Below are positions 1 to 12,945 of a stretch of 64,000 nucleotides of DNA, piece by piece. Made by a program: the position numbers and the translations under genes. Origin of the DNA: Siphonodentalium dalli (lineage: Eukaryota > Mollusca > Scaphopoda > Gadilida > Siphonodentaliidae); the NCBI GenBank assembly GCA_032622095.1, contig CP136069.1:172106394-172170393 (forward strand), in the 5' to 3' direction. Positions within the stretch are counted from its first letter, which is position 1, and each line of letters opens with the position of its first letter. Under the pieces are notes generated by a model that worked only from the letters and a program-made list of their open reading frames with translations, made no database searches and was not told the DNA's origin.

Positions 1-137
1 GTTTTCAAATAACTTCGATGCAGTCATCAACTAATGATATGACATGACCGCGCGGATTGGTTCTTAGGTTCCCAATACGATTTAATTTGATTTACCAGCC
101 GCTTGAATTTGTGCACTTCAAGTTCAATGGCATTCTG

Positions 138-461
138 ATTCTCTAGTTCCGGGGAAACTCGACAGATTTACACTCTTTTGAGTTTCGGATTGCTTGTGTA
201 CATTTTGTATCTGAGGCTCATACCTTTTCTATTTACAGGCGATAAAGGACTCCTGGCGCCAGATTCTGCTTGGTTCTCTTCTTATGGTGACAATAAAGAC
301 AAGATTCCACCAAAAGTTCCGAAATCCGCACCTTCATGAGCTAAAATAAAGACATTTGTCATTTGTGCAAAAAAAATAATTGTTGTCTGTTTCATTAAAA
401 TCATTTCCTGTTTACAAATAAGCACATGTCTGTCATGCGCAGTGGCATGGTTTCATATTGG
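138..461 (+). mobile_element. Insertion in the left arm, probably a retroposed mRNA 3' end
   Basis: This segment is absent from the matching right arm, where the sequence runs directly from GGCATTCTG to CCGTTTTGACG. It is bounded by a 5-bp direct repeat TTCTG (133-137 and 462-466). It contains an open frame ending at 339, an AATAAA at 345-350 and an A-run at about 369-377. These fit a 5'-truncated processed transcript, but about 85 bases lie beyond the A-run, so simple retroposition does not explain the whole segment. Confidence 0.5.
139..339 (+). pseudogene. Unidentified C-terminal coding fragment or terminal exon
   Basis: I do not recognise this protein. The frame is open from 139 to a TGA at 337-339 and reads about 66 residues. 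It has a hydrophobic stretch (roughly SFGLLVYILYLRLIPFLF) followed by a hydrophilic, proline- and lysine-rich tail that ends KVPKSAPS. That layout resembles a small single-pass membrane protein. An AATAAA follows six bases after the stop. Alternatively the true coding part begins at 239 after a good acceptor (polypyrimidine then ATTTACAG, AG at 237-238), making it a last exon. No start codon is visible, and the setting inside a transposon arm favours a dead copy. Confidence 0.3.
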
Positions 462-675
462 TTCTGCCTTTTTGACGTATTAGCACCCACGACCCATTCA
501 GCGATGGAAATGACAAACTTTTAACATGAAGACCCAGACTTCCCTTGTCCTATGTCTTCCTGAGTCAATTCCCCACCCAACGGTAGCGCGGTTCCATATC
601 TTCATGATTTTACATATGATTTTTTTCATTCTGAATTTTTCACTTTTTATTCCATCGCCCAGGTGCCAGGCTCCA

Positions 676-1417
676 TTTGGCAATCGTCATTGACATTGGA
701 CACTTTCTAGTCGAAAATATACATGACACTGATTTAGTGCCTTCCTTTGTGAATTCCCCACCCAACGGTATGCGACTTTACACAAGTTCACGATTCTATG
801 TTAATTTTTTTTTCGTTCTGAATCCATGGGGAACTTTCTCGGTCGCACTAAATCCAATCTTGCAATGCCAATTTGAGACTTTCTGGTAAAATATATCAAT
901 AACGCTGATTTTATGCCTTCATGTGTACTTCCCCATTCTCTTTTCACAATTTTGTGATTGTATTTTACTTTGTTTTCATTTTAAATGATGCACTTTTCTC
1001 TGTAACACCTACCGGTAGATCATGTCATGATTCTCTACTCTGGCTAACGCCGTAGCGTTAGCCAAAGTACAGGTTCATGGCACGATCTAGGTAACACCAA
1101 ATACAATTTTGCAATGCCAATTTGAGACCTTCTGGTTAAAAATATCAATAACGCTGATTTTATGCCTTCGTGTGTGACTTCCCCATCCAGCGGTGTGCCT
1201 CTTTCTAGAATTTTGTGATCGTCTGTTACATTTTTTTTCATTCTAAATGATGCACTTTTCTCAGTAACACCTACCGGTTAGATCATGCCATGATTCTCTG
1301 CTCTGTGTAACGCCGTAGATTTAGCCAAACTACAGGTCCATGGCATGATCTAGGTAAGACCAAATACAATTTTGCAATGCCAATTTGAGACTTTCTGGTA
1401 AAAATATCAATAGCGCT
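676..1417 (+). repeat. Tandem units of ~250-260 bp
   Basis: The phrase TGCAATGCCAATTTGAGAC recurs at about 861, 1110 and 1373, and each copy is followed by a tract reading CTGATTNTATGCCTTC, CTTCCCC and a TTTTCATT run. A more diverged copy begins near 680. Some units contain the hairpin-like GCTAACGCCGTAGCGTTAGC near 1043. The last unit is split by the element at 1427-9776 and resumes at 9777-9856. It is split again by the element at 9857-14111 and resumes at 14112-14240. Confidence 0.75.
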
Positions 1418-1555
1418 GATTGTATGGGGTAGGGTTCTCTATTCCAAAGGTTCATTATTCCGAAGGTTCATTATTCTGAAGGTTCCCTATTCCGAAGGTT
1501 CATTATTCCGAATGTTCGCTATTCCGAAGGTTCGCTATTCCGAAGGTTTTCTATT

Positions 1556-2261
1556 CTGGGCGTATTTAACCAAAAATGAATCAAAATTTGCACCCCACCA
1601 CAAAAACCACACGAGAAATGAAAAATACGATTACGCTAGTATTCATATATAGGCCTAGTACATTTATACACCGTCGCAGATGTTGGTTATTAATATAAAG
1701 AAGAGAGTATCAGTTTATCGTTTATTATGGAAAGTTAAAAACATGACGACTGAAATAAACTACATGTAAGAGAATGGCAATCTGTATTTGAAAAAAACAT
1801 CAACATTCAAGGCCCACTTAATTTTAAAACCCCCAGATCACATATATAAAATATATGCCACTATTTATACCATTTGAAATATGAAGCTCTCTAACACTGT
1901 ATAATCAGCTTATCCCATGTCATAAACTGTGTGTTGTTTTTGTTGAGATAACGACGTGTTTTTTGTGCTTAAGGTTCATCTGGTTTTGTTGCGCAAAGTG
2001 AAGTGTATTATTTTCAATGGAGGGGGATAACTTTATATTTTAAAGATAGTGTTATTCCCCTTCAATTGAAAATACACTAGGTTGAATTATGTTGCATTCT
2101 GGGAGCCATGGCATATAGCGGGGGAATCTTTTTATGATTTAAGATGTTTTCTTTTTCTCTATGGGCATCTTCTGATACAGACGTTTGAAATGGTGATGAA
2201 CTATATATATTGTTTTAATCATATTTTATGGCACAGATTGTTATGATGCCTCTAAGATTAT
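1556..2261. other. Non-coding interior of the foldback element
   Basis: No reading frame or strong repeat is visible. A short inverted pair of TTATTTTCAATGGAGGGGGA (near 2009) and TCCCCTTCAATTGAAAATA (near 2055) forms a local hairpin. Confidence 0.5.
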
Positions 2262-5200
2262 TGAGATATAACGTCATACGCAATAGAGGAGCGGTCTTGA
2301 CCAGAATTTTTTTTTTTTAATTTTTTCTTTTACACACGGAAAAATTATATATCATATGAAAGTAGAAGATGTAGGCTTCATGTTCCGCCCTGCTGTAAAT
2401 TGTGAAAGTGGTGCCGTTGCCATGGAAACAGAATGTAAACAATGTAGACACAGTTTGATATTAAACCATTTCCGCAAATGGTAAAAACTAATTTAAGCCC
2501 ATTCTAGGACAGGAACAGACGTTGAAGATCATTTATTGATGATTTGTCCACTATAACTATGTTCCAACGATTCCAGTATTAAATAGGATGCACATATAGG
2601 TTATACGGGTCTTTATTGCCATTTTGGGGTGAAAAATGGTGATTTTTGAAAAAAATGCGATAATTTTGGAATTGGAACATTTATTGAATACTACATTGGT
2701 TACAGTAATAATTTATGCATTATTATGATGGCATCATACGCGTACTTAAAATTAATTTGGATAAAACTGCCGAAAAGGCCCAATACCAAGAGAAATACCT
2801 GTTACCATGGAAACGATATTTAAAAATACAAAAAATGCCGTTATTGGAAAGAAATGAAGACCTATAACCCTTGCGACACAATATAACTTTTTGAAATTAG
2901 TTTTTTATGACATGCACTTTTAATCTGGACTTCTGTGTTGGGTAATTGATGCGGTTTATTCAGCTGTTGTCATGGAAACGGACCAAATTTCGCCAAATAA
3001 TGATGTTTTTTCCCATAGAGCTGACATTTAAAGCATGTAATTTTATGAAGCAAAGCGTATTATGACAACCCGTTATAGATGTCTCAAAACCTTTTTCAAA
3101 GATTACTATTTCCCAATTATCCCAGTAGTAGCTAGGATTCACATATAGGATATGAAGGTTTTATTGCCATTTTGGGGTAAAAACTGTTAATTTTTGCAAA
3201 AAATGCGATAATTTTGGAATTGAAACATTTATTTGATACTACATTGGTTACAGTAATAATTTATACATATTATGATGGCTTCTTACGTGTGCTTCAATCT
3301 AGTTTTGATAAAACTGCAAAAAAAGCCCAATACCCTGAGAAATACCTATCACCATGGAAACGATATTAAAAAATACACAAAATTTCATTATTGGAAAGAA
3401 ATGAAGTTCTATAACCATTGCGACACAAATTAACTTTTTGAATAATGAATAATGATGTTTTCCCCTATAAACCGGACATTTAAATTGTGAATTTTATAAA
3501 AATAAGATATCGTAACAACCTGTTATAGGTATCTCAAAGTCTTCAACTCATATATATAATACAATAGGGGATAAGAGCACCCCTAAGACGACTTTCCTGC
3601 AGGTTTGCCAGACAAATTTACCATTATGTGAACGCACCCTGACATGGTACTCATCAGACTCAGAGTCCACGTGTTTTGATCATTTTATTCCCAATTTCTC
3701 AGCTGTTTCTGTGGATCTAGACGAAAATTGTCTAAATAGTGATGTGTTTTGCACAATTTTTTGTATTATTGGAAATTGTGTGAAAAATTACAGGTATGTT
3801 TAAAAACCAACACCACGTATCTGGAAAATGCCATGATTTAAAAGATTCGCTGTCTGGGAATTATGAAACTGATTTGAAAGCAAATAGTTGATGATTATAA
3901 GCTACATACCTAAATAGTAATTACCTGTACTTACTCAGAATAACGGCATAACAAGTTCCTGGAATATATCACATCCGAACCCCTTTGGGTCAAATGTAGA
4001 CCTGCATGATTAAAATGGGTCATGTAGTGTGATAATAGTGAGGATTGCTATGCAAATGCGGTGATATGGTACGCCATAGCTGCCTTATGTCAAGCTCAGG
4101 CAATATATCCAGTTAATATATCAACATATGTGGTTAGTTAGTCAATAGACGCAGCCTCTTTGCAATTATATTTGGCTACTTTGTCAATATTGGAGGTTAG
4201 TTAGTCAATATATGCAGATAATTTGTCACTATATGTGGTTAGTTAAGTCAATATATGCAGCTACTTTGCAAATATATGCAGCTACGTTTCCAATATATGT
4301 GGTTAGTTGGTCAATACTTTGGCCATTAATTTGGTTAGTTAGTCAATATATGTAGCAAATTAGTCAATATATGCGGTTAGTTAGTCAATATATGTGGTTA
4401 GTTAGTCATTATATGAAGTTACTTAGGCAATATATGTGTCAGTTAGTCATTATATGCAGCTACTTAGTTAATATATGTGGTCAGTTTAATAGTCATTATA
4501 TGCAGCTACTTAGTCAATATATGCAGTTAGTTAGTCATTATATGCAGATACTTAGTCAATAAATGTGGTTAGTTAGTCATTATGTGTAGATAATTAGTCA
4601 ATATATGTGGTTAGTTAGTCATTATGTGTAGATCATTAGTCAATATATGTGGCTAGTTAGTCATTATATGCAGTTTCTTTGTCAATAAATGTGGTCAGTT
4701 AGTCAATATATACATCTACTTTGTCAAAATGTGCAATTGCATTGACAATATATGCAGCTAATTTATCAATATATATGGTTAGTTGGTCATTATATGCAGC
4801 TACTTAGTCAATAGGTGTGGTTAGTTAGTCATTGTGTGTAGATACTTAGTCAATAAATGCGGTTAGTTAGTCAATATATGCATCTACTTTGTCTAAGTAG
4901 CTGCATATAATGACAAACTGACCACATATATTGACAAAGTAGCTGCATATAATGACTATCTAACCGCATATATTGACTAAGTAGCAAAATATAATGACTA
5001 ACTGATCACATATATTGACTAAGTAGTTGCATATAATGACTGACTAACACATATATTGACAAAGAAACTGCATATAATGACTAACTAACCGCATATATTG
5101 ACTAAGTAGCTGCATATAATGACTAACTAACTGCTTATATTGACTAAGTAACTGCATATAATGACTAACTAACTGCTTATATTGACCGAGTAACTGCATA

Positions 5201-8200
5201 TAATGACTAACTAACCACACACGTTGACTAAGTATCTACACATAAATGACTAACTAACTGCTTATATTGACTAAGTAGCTGCATATAGTGACTAACTATC
5301 CGCATATATTGACTAAGTAGCCGCATATAATGACTAACTGACCACATATATTGACTAAGCAGTTGCATATAATGACTAACTAACTGCTTATATTGACTAA
5401 GTAACTGCATATAATGACTAACTAACTGCTTATATTGACCGAGTAACTGCATATAATGACTAACTAACCACACACGTTGACTAAGTATCTACACATAAAT
5501 GACTAACTAACCGCATATATTGACTAAGTAGCTGCATATAATGACTAACTAACTGCTTATATTGACTAAGTAACTGCATATAATGACTAACTAACTGCTT
5601 ATATTGACCGAGTAACTGCATATAATGACTAACTAACCACACACGTTGACTAAGTATCTACACATAAATGACTAACTAACTGCTTATATTGACTAAGTAG
5701 CTGCATATAGTGACTAACTATCCGCATATATTGACTAAGTAGCCGCATATAATGACTAACTGACCACATATATTGACTAAGCAGTTGCATATAATGACTA
5801 ACTAACCGCATATATTGACCAAGTAGCTGCATATAATGACTAACTGACCAAATATTGACTAATTATTTGCATATAGTGACTAACTGACCACAAATATTGA
5901 CTAAGTAGTTGCATATAATGACTAACTAACAGCATATATTGACTAAGTAGCTGCATATAATGACTAACTGATCGCATATAATGACTAAGTAGCCGCATAT
6001 AATGACTAACTGACCACATATATTGACTAAGCAGTTGCATATAATGACTAACTAACCGCATATATTGACCAAGTAGCTGCATATAATGACTAACTGACCA
6101 AATATTGACTAATTATTTGCATATAATGACTAACTGACCACATATATTGACTAAGTAGCTGCATATAATGACTAACTAACCGCATATATTGACAATGTAG
6201 ATGCCTATAATGACTAATTGACCACAAATATTGACTAAGTAGTTGCATATAATGACTAACTAACCACATATATTGACTAAGCAGCTGCAAACAATGACTA
6301 ACTAATCATATATATATATATATATTGATAAAGTAGCTGGATATATTGTCAATGCAATTGCACATTTTGGCAAAATATATGTATATATTGACTAACTTAC
6401 CACATTTATTGACAAAGAAACTGCATATAATGACTAACTAACCGAATATATTGACTAATTTGCTACATATATTGACTAACTAACCAAATTAATGGACAAA
6501 GTATTGACCTACTAACCACATATATTGGAAACGTAGCTGCATATATTTGCAAAGTAGCTGCATATATTGACTTAACTAACCACATATATTGACAAATTAG
6601 CTGCATATATTGACTAACTAACCTCCAATATTGACAAAGTAGCCAAATATAATTGCAAAGAGGCTGCGTCTATTGATTAACTAACCACATATGTTGATAT
6701 ATTAACTGGATATATTGCCTGAGCTTGACATAAGGCAGCTATGGCGTACCATATCACCGCATTTGCATAGCAATCCTCACTATTATCACACTACATGACC
6801 CATTTTAATCATGCAGGTCTACATTTGACCCAAAGGGGTTCGGATGTGATATATTCCAGGAACTTGTTATGCCGTTATTCTGAGTAAGTACAGATAATTA
6901 CTATTTAGGGATGTAGCTTATAATCATCAACTATTTGCTTTCAAATCAGTTTCATAATTCCCAGACAGCGAATCTTTTAAAATCCTATCATGGCATTTTC
7001 CAGATACGTGGTGTTGGTTTTCAAACATGCCCGTAATTTTTCACACAAATTCCAATAATAAAAAAATTGTGCAAAACACATCACTATTTAGACAATTTTC
7101 GTCTAGATCCACAGAATCAGCTGAGAAATTGGGAATAAAATGATCAAAACACGTGGACTCTTGAGTCTGATGAGTACCATGTCAGGGTGCGTTCACATAA
7201 TGGTAAATTTGTCTAGCAAACCTGCAGGAAAGTCGTCTTAGGGGTGCTCTTATCCCCTATTGTATTATATATATATGAGTTGAAGATTTTGAGACATCTA
7301 TAACAGGTTGTTACAATATGTTTTGCTTTATAAAATTCACAATTTAAATGTCCGGTTTATAGGGGAAAACATCATTATTCATTATTCAAAAAGTTAATTT
7401 GTGTCGCAATGGTTATAGAACTTCATTTCTTTCCAATAATGAAATTTTGTGTATTTTTTAATATCGTTTCCATGGTGATAGGTATTTCTCAGGGTATTGG
7501 GCTTTTTCTGCAGTTTTATCAAAACTAGATTGAAGCACACGTAAGAAGCCATCATAATATGTATAAATTATTACTGTAACCAATGTAGTATCAAATAAAT
7601 GTTTCAATTCCAAAATTATCGCATTTTTTGCAAACATTAACAGTTTTTACCCCAAAATGGCAATAAAACCTTCATATCCTATATGTGCATCATAGCTACT
7701 ACTGGAATAATTGGGAAATAGTAATCTTTGAAAAAGGTTTTGAGACATCTATAACGGGTTGTCATAATACGCTTTGCTTCATAAAATGACATGCTTTAAA
7801 TGTCAGCTCTATGGGAAAAAAACATCATTATTTGGCGAAATTTGGTCCGTTTCCATGACAACAGCTGAATAAACCGCATCAATTACCCAACACAGAAGTC
7901 CAGATTAAAAGTGCATGTCATAAAAAACAAATTTCAAAAAGTTATATTGTGTCGCAAGGGTTATAGGTCTTCATTTCTTTCCAATAACGGCATTTTTTGT
8001 ATTTTTAAATATCGTTTCCATGGTAACAGGTATTTCTCTTGGTATTGGGCCTTTTCGGCAGTTTTATCCAAATTAATTTTAAGTACACGTATGATGCCAT
8101 CATAATAATGCATAAATTATTAATGTAACCAATGTAGTATTCAATAAATGTTCCAATTCCAAAATTATCGCATTTTTTGCAAAAATCACCAATTTTCACC

Positions 8201-8650
8201 CCAAAATGGCAATAAAGACCCGTATAACCTATATGTGCATCCTATTTAATGCTGGAATCGTTGGAACATAGTTATAGTGGACAAATCATCAATAAATGAT
8301 CTTCAACGTCTGTTCCTGTCCTAGAATGGGCTTAAATTAGTTTTTACCATTTGCGGAAATGGTTTAATATCAAACTGTGTCTACATTGTTTACATTCTGT
8401 TTCCATGGCAACGGCACCACTTTCACATTTTACAGCAGGGCGGAACATGAAGCCTACATCTTCTACTTTCATATGATGTATAATTTTTCCGTGTGTAAAG
8501 AAAAAAATTAAACTCGAAAAATAAGCCCCGTTGGGGCCAAGACCGCTCATCTACAATGACATTACATCGTATGGAAAGCGCAATTGTGTGGACTGCCTGA
8601 CGTGAATATGTATTGGAAAATAACGTCATACGTAATGACATTAAATCTCA
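2262..8650. repeat. 6.4-kb near-complete palindrome
   Basis: The left arm (about 2262-4140) is the reverse complement of the right arm (about 6700-8650). Matching landmarks include the GAGGAGCGGTCTTG end against CAAGACCGCTCATC near 8540, TTCCATGTTCCGCCC-type sequence near 2380 against 8440, and GATAAGAGCACCCCTAAGACG at 3571 against its complement near 7245. Divergence is a few percent with small indels. The arms enclose a tandem core (4123-6720) that also switches strand. No transposase is encoded. Target duplications are not clear at this level because the palindrome is internal to the element at 1427-9776. Confidence 0.85.
4123..6720. repeat. 42-bp tandem array that reverses orientation at ~4892
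   Basis: From 4123 to about 4892 the array reads repeats of the form TTAGTCAATATATGTGG alternating with TTAGTCATTATATGCAGC. From 4892 to 6720 the same units run in reverse complement. The switch is the sequence CTTTGTCTAAGTAG. The right half is about 1.8 kb and the left about 0.77 kb, so the right side has expanded. A higher-order repeat of about 422 bp is visible, with CCACACACGTTGACTAAG at 5215 and again at 5637, and an extra copy at 5468. Open frames here, such as VSHYMQLLSQYM repeats, are by-products of the periodicity. Confidence 0.9.
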
Positions 8651-8712
8651 AGGTAACCTGCCCAAAAAAAAGAAGTTATTTCCTTCATAAAAAAGAGTTA
8701 TCGTGATAAACA

Positions 8713-9614
8713 CCCCATGCATCCGGATATGCTCGTAGCGGAAGACATGCTCGTATCGGAATAACCACATGGCCCGCGATTTGCACACCATTCACGGTTA
8801 GATAAATGTTGCACCGAAACAAACACATACCAGTGGTTGACGGTGGTGGTATTATTTGTGGCTATAATTTACCCAACTGTACATCAAACTTCTTTAAACC
8901 TGGACGCAGTTTAATCCTATTTTACCGGGAAGTTAGGACAAAAATTGTGGCAAAATTTGCATTTCTTACATAAAATTACGATTTATGTGGTAACAGCCCA
9001 GACAATCTAGTCTTTGCATACATTGCTATTTCCGCGGATATTCCCTTAATATAATAGACAACATTTCCAGTCATGTATCTACATTTTCCATAGTAAAAAA
9101 TAACCATATATGCAGGTCATAGCAAGAAAATATGGCATGTCTATAGCAGTGGTATGAAATATCTATAGCACCAGCTATAGACATACCCCAAAATCGAGTG
9201 AGTGCCTCAATGGAAACTAATTTTTCGGGCACTAATATGATTGGCATCGCAAACATGTCCAGTTCATTTTGAAGCTAAGATATCATACTTTGAGAGACTG
9301 TATATATATGTTATATAATATGTCAATGCAAAGATTCATTAAAATTTGATAAAACTTATATCGAGTAAGTATTTCAGGTCATAATTTTCGTATAAAACCC
9401 GATTATCAAACAGTAATATGCAGATTGCGGAAACCACAACCGCTCATTTCTGTAGACCGATTGTCGCTGTTAACGTTAACAAAAATCAAGGTAACATAAA
9501 CCGTGTTTTTATGAAATAACTTACGACAACTAAAGACGATGTGCAAATCGCGGGCCATGTGGTTATTCCGTTACGAGCATGTCTTCCGCTACGAGTATGT
9601 CCGGATGCATGGGG
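8713..9614. mobile_element. 902-bp terminal-inverted-repeat transposon, Mutator-like size class
   Basis: Inverted ends of about 75 bp begin CCCCATGCATCCGGA (8713) and end in the complement at 9614. Direct flanks TGATAAACA (8704-8712) and TGATAAATA (9615-9623) match at 8 of 9 positions. Long inverted ends with a 9-bp duplication fit the Mutator superfamily. The interior has no transposase, so it would be a non-autonomous derivative. It lies inside the foldback element, to the right of the palindrome. Confidence 0.75.
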
Positions 9615-10350
9615 TGATAAATAACCCTCTCAATACTTGAATATAGAATTAACCTTTAAAATAAAAAAAATCTTCGGAATAGCGAACCTTCGGAATAGCA
9701 AACCTTCGGAATAGCGAACCTTCGGAATATAGTGATCCTTCGGAATAGTGAACCTTCGGAATAGAGACATGTTCCCGATTGTATGCCTTTGTGTGTGACT
9801 TCCCCATCCAATAGTCTGCCTCTTTCCACAATTTTGCGATTGTGCCTTACATTTTTAGGTTTACCCATACCATAGTATGGTAAACATAATGTTGACGTCC
9901 GGAGTTTCTCAGACCAAAATACAGATCGAGTTCAAATATGGGTTTGATCCGAGTTTTTTTTTACGGAGTTATGGCCCTTTTTAAACTTCGAATTCACGCA
10001 TGCTGTCATAACTCAAACAATTTTTATCTGATCGGAACCAAATTTGGTTCAAATATGGGTTTGATCCGATTTATTTTAAAGGAGTTACGACCCATTTTTC
10101 AAAGAAAAAAATAATTTTTTAAATCCGATGCTATAACTGAAGTATTTTTTCTCCGATTGTGTTCATATTTGATATGTAGGTTTATGATGACACACCCCTC
10201 ATCTGTATAGTTATTGGTATTGATTGGTTGATCGGTTTAGAAAATAATTAACCCTTTACACACATGCTATCCAATGCAATAAGTTGAACATATTTCTTCT
10301 GATCTGCCTCATATTTCTTACCTAGGTTTTTCTTAGCACGTATGGTTTTT

Positions 10351-12945
10351 ATGGTTATCCATACCATAGTATGGTAAACATAGTGTCGTTGTCCGGATTG
10401 ACCACTCGTCGTTAGTCCGTCCGTCTGTCTGTCTGTCTGTAGACACTTTACGCATGGTGCGATAACTGAAATATCTGATCGGAACAAAATTTGGTATGTA
10501 AGTTTGTCGAGTTCGAATATGGATTTGATCAGAGTTTTATTTACGGAGTTATGGCCCTTTTTCGACTTAGAATTCACAAATTCTATGATAACTAAAAAAA
10601 AATGATCTGATCAGAACTGATCAGAACCAATTTTGGTATGTCAGTTTCTCCACCTGACATACAGTTCGAGTTCGAATATGGGTTTGATCAGATTATTTTT
10701 AATGGAGTTATGGCCCTTTGACATAGAATTCATGCATGATTCAATAAATCTACTAGTTTTCATCTGATAGGAACCAAATTTGGTATGTGTGTTTGTCAAC
10801 TCAAAATACAGATCGATTTTGAATATGGGTCAGATCCTGTTTTTATACCCCCACTTTCGAAGAAAATGGGGGGTATACTGGATTGACTGCGTCCGTCCGT
10901 CACGTTTTCTCTTTCCGTTTGTCCGTCCGTCCGTCCGACCTCATAACTCGAACAACTATGAACCGATTTCAATAATTTTTTGTATGCAATCTCCTTAGGA
11001 CGGTCTCTCCGCATGATGCTAATTGCGGTTCGGTCCAACTTTCTTTTTTTTAAGTTACGCCTCTTTTTCGACTTATTTTGACTTGGAAAATTCTGTCCGA
11101 CTTAATAACTTTAACAAATATGAACCGATTTCAATAATTTTTGGTATACATGCTTCTCACAATACCCTCTCTACATGATGCGGCTAGGGATTGGCTCAGA
11201 CTGTAATATTACACCTCATTTTCGACTTATTTTGACTTAGAAAATTCTGTCTGACTTAATAACTTTAACAAATATGAACCGATTTGAATAATTTTTTCTG
11301 TACAAGCTTCTTGTGACACCATATTGATATTATTAGTCCGAATTTTTCTTTAAAGTTAAAAATCTTTTTGGTTGAGTTTACGGATAATGCGGGTTGAATT
11401 TGCCACGGTGGGGGTATGCTAGCACTCGAGTGCACACCTCTTGTTTATACCAGAGTTATGGCCCCGTTTTAACTTAGAATTGAACAGATTTGAGATTTGC
11501 TTACAATATATAACCAGAAGCAGCTTATAATTAACTGTGGTATCTGTGAGAAAGAGACTAGAGTTAAACTATATTATTGATAATACTGATACTCACTGCT
11601 GCAAGCCATCTGTTGTTTATTGCATTTCCATAGTGTGTGGACCCTGTTGGCTCAGGACTCACAGGCAGCTCTGTCAGATTTAGCCTATCAATGCATTGTT
11701 CAAGTGACATACAGTCCCCTAATTTTATAGAGTTAAATTGTTAACCCTGGTCATAAATTTTATGCTTTTGTATATTTTTCATGTAGTCATTCTCCTATTA
11801 TATCCCATTCACTTAGTACAGTGTGGACTTTTGTAGTTAAAATGAACCCTTCTCAACATTCCTGATACTTAATAGAAATACCTTTCATCTGATATATCTC
11901 ATTTTATTGAGATGTACATGTATGTAAACTTGGTATGTGAGTACATAATGCGATAACTCAAACATTTTCTATCCGATCGGAACCAAATTTTGTATATGGG
12001 TTTCTCAGCCCAAAATACAGATCGAGTTTGAATTTGGGTTTGATCCGAGATTTTGTTACGGACTTATGGCCCTTTTTCCACTTAGAATTAACACATTCTG
12101 CCATAACTCAAACATTTTTTATCTGATTGGAACCAAATTTGGTATGTGAGTTTCACAGCCCAAAATACTGAGCGAGTTCGAATATGGGTTTGATCCGAGT
12201 TTTTTAACGGAGTTATGGCTCTTTTTCGACTTAGAATTCATGCATGCTGCCATAACTCAAAATATTTTTATCTTACCGGCACCAAATCTGGTATGTGAGT
12301 TTCTCAGCCCAAAATACATATCGAGTTCGAATATGGGTTTGATCTGATATTTTTTAATGGAGTTATGGCCCTTTGACATAGAATTCATGCATGCTTCCAT
12401 AAATAAACCATTTCTCAACTGATAGGAACCAAATTTTGTATGCGAGTTTCTCAACTCAAAATACAGATCAAGTTCGAATATGGGTTTGATCCGATATTTT
12501 TTAATGGAGTTATGGCCCTTTTTCAACTAAGAATTGAACAGACAACCCTAGCAGTCTACAATTAATTACCACTGAGTAATATGAAGTTTAACTCCTTAGA
12601 GAAGTGAGGTGTTTATCTTGATGACTGTTGTGGGTAGAATTTGATACATTTGATACATTAACATTGTAAAGATCTTGACCAAGTATTCCATGTCCAAGTC
12701 ACCTTTTCACATTTAACCCAAGGCTGTGGTTGTGCAGCTCTACAGATCCTGTTCCAGTGCATTCTCTTATATAAATGTGAGTGACCCATAAATTCCAATA
12801 ATTTGTGTTGGGTACATTGTCTATAATAGTACATAACAGTATACTCTATAATTCAACATCAAAACTCTCATTTATGATTCCGATCAGAATAACTTACCAT
12901 CGCCAAGGGATGGGTTAACATCTGCCGATCGTGATCGGCCTCTCG
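10351..12945 (+). mobile_element. Nested tandem-core element of the same family
   Basis: It begins ATGGTTATCCATACCATAG with the same TACCATAGTATGGTA hairpin, followed by GTCCGGATTGACCACTCGTC and a GTCC/GTCT microsatellite. It ends with the perfect hairpin GCCGATCGTGATCGGC followed by CTCTCG. The same two ends recur at 42283-43045. Between them lie tandem GAGTTATGGCCC units and about 1.4 kb of AT-rich DNA without an open frame. Confidence 0.55.
10846..11443 (+). mobile_element. Innermost element with 5' and 3' hairpins
   Basis: It starts ATACCCCCACTTTCG, whose C-run pairs with GGGGGGTATACTGG 20 bases later. A GTCCGTCC tract follows, then three ~125-bp units containing ATGAACCGATTTCAATAA. It ends with the palindrome GCACTCGAGTGC followed by ACACCTCTTG. 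It splits the GTTTATACCAGAGTTATGG phrase of the surrounding repeat. Reverse-strand relatives ending CACACCTCTAG lie at 36074-36630 and 40700-40991. Confidence 0.6.

Larger units (their letters stand above)
1..675. repeat. Left inverted arm of a ~20-kb composite
   Basis: Bases 1-137 and 462-675 are the reverse complement of 19838-20165 with modest divergence. Shared landmarks are the stretch around CAAATAACTTCGATGCAG at the window edge, CCAGCCGCTTGAATTTGTGC near 97, and the block around CCCACCCAACGGTAGCGCGG near 570. The arm is interrupted at 138-461 by DNA absent from the right copy. Similarity reaches the first bases of the window, so the arm may continue upstream. Confidence 0.8.
1427..9776. 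mobile_element. Foldback-like element with 9-bp target duplication
   Basis: The element is flanked by a perfect direct repeat GATTGTATG (1418-1426 and 9777-9785), and the interrupted host repeat is continuous once it is removed. Its ends are inverted relative to each other. Each consists of tandem ~16-bp repeats of the type ATTCCGAAGGTTCGCT (about 1435-1555 on the left, 9668-9770 on the right). Ends made of short direct repeats in inverted orientation, plus a 9-bp duplication, are the hallmark of Drosophila FB elements; that comparison is by architecture only. No transposase frame is present. The interior holds a 6.4-kb palindrome and a nested 0.9-kb transposon. Confidence 0.8.

Noticed and set aside
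4371-6290. Open frames encoding VSHYMQLLSQYM-type repeats on both strands
   Set aside because: They follow the 42-bp period of the tandem core and exist on both strands because the core is palindromic.
8005-8641. Open frames of 64-72 codons in the right arm of the 6.4-kb palindrome
   Set aside because: Counterparts in the left arm are interrupted, and no domain or codon bias is visible.
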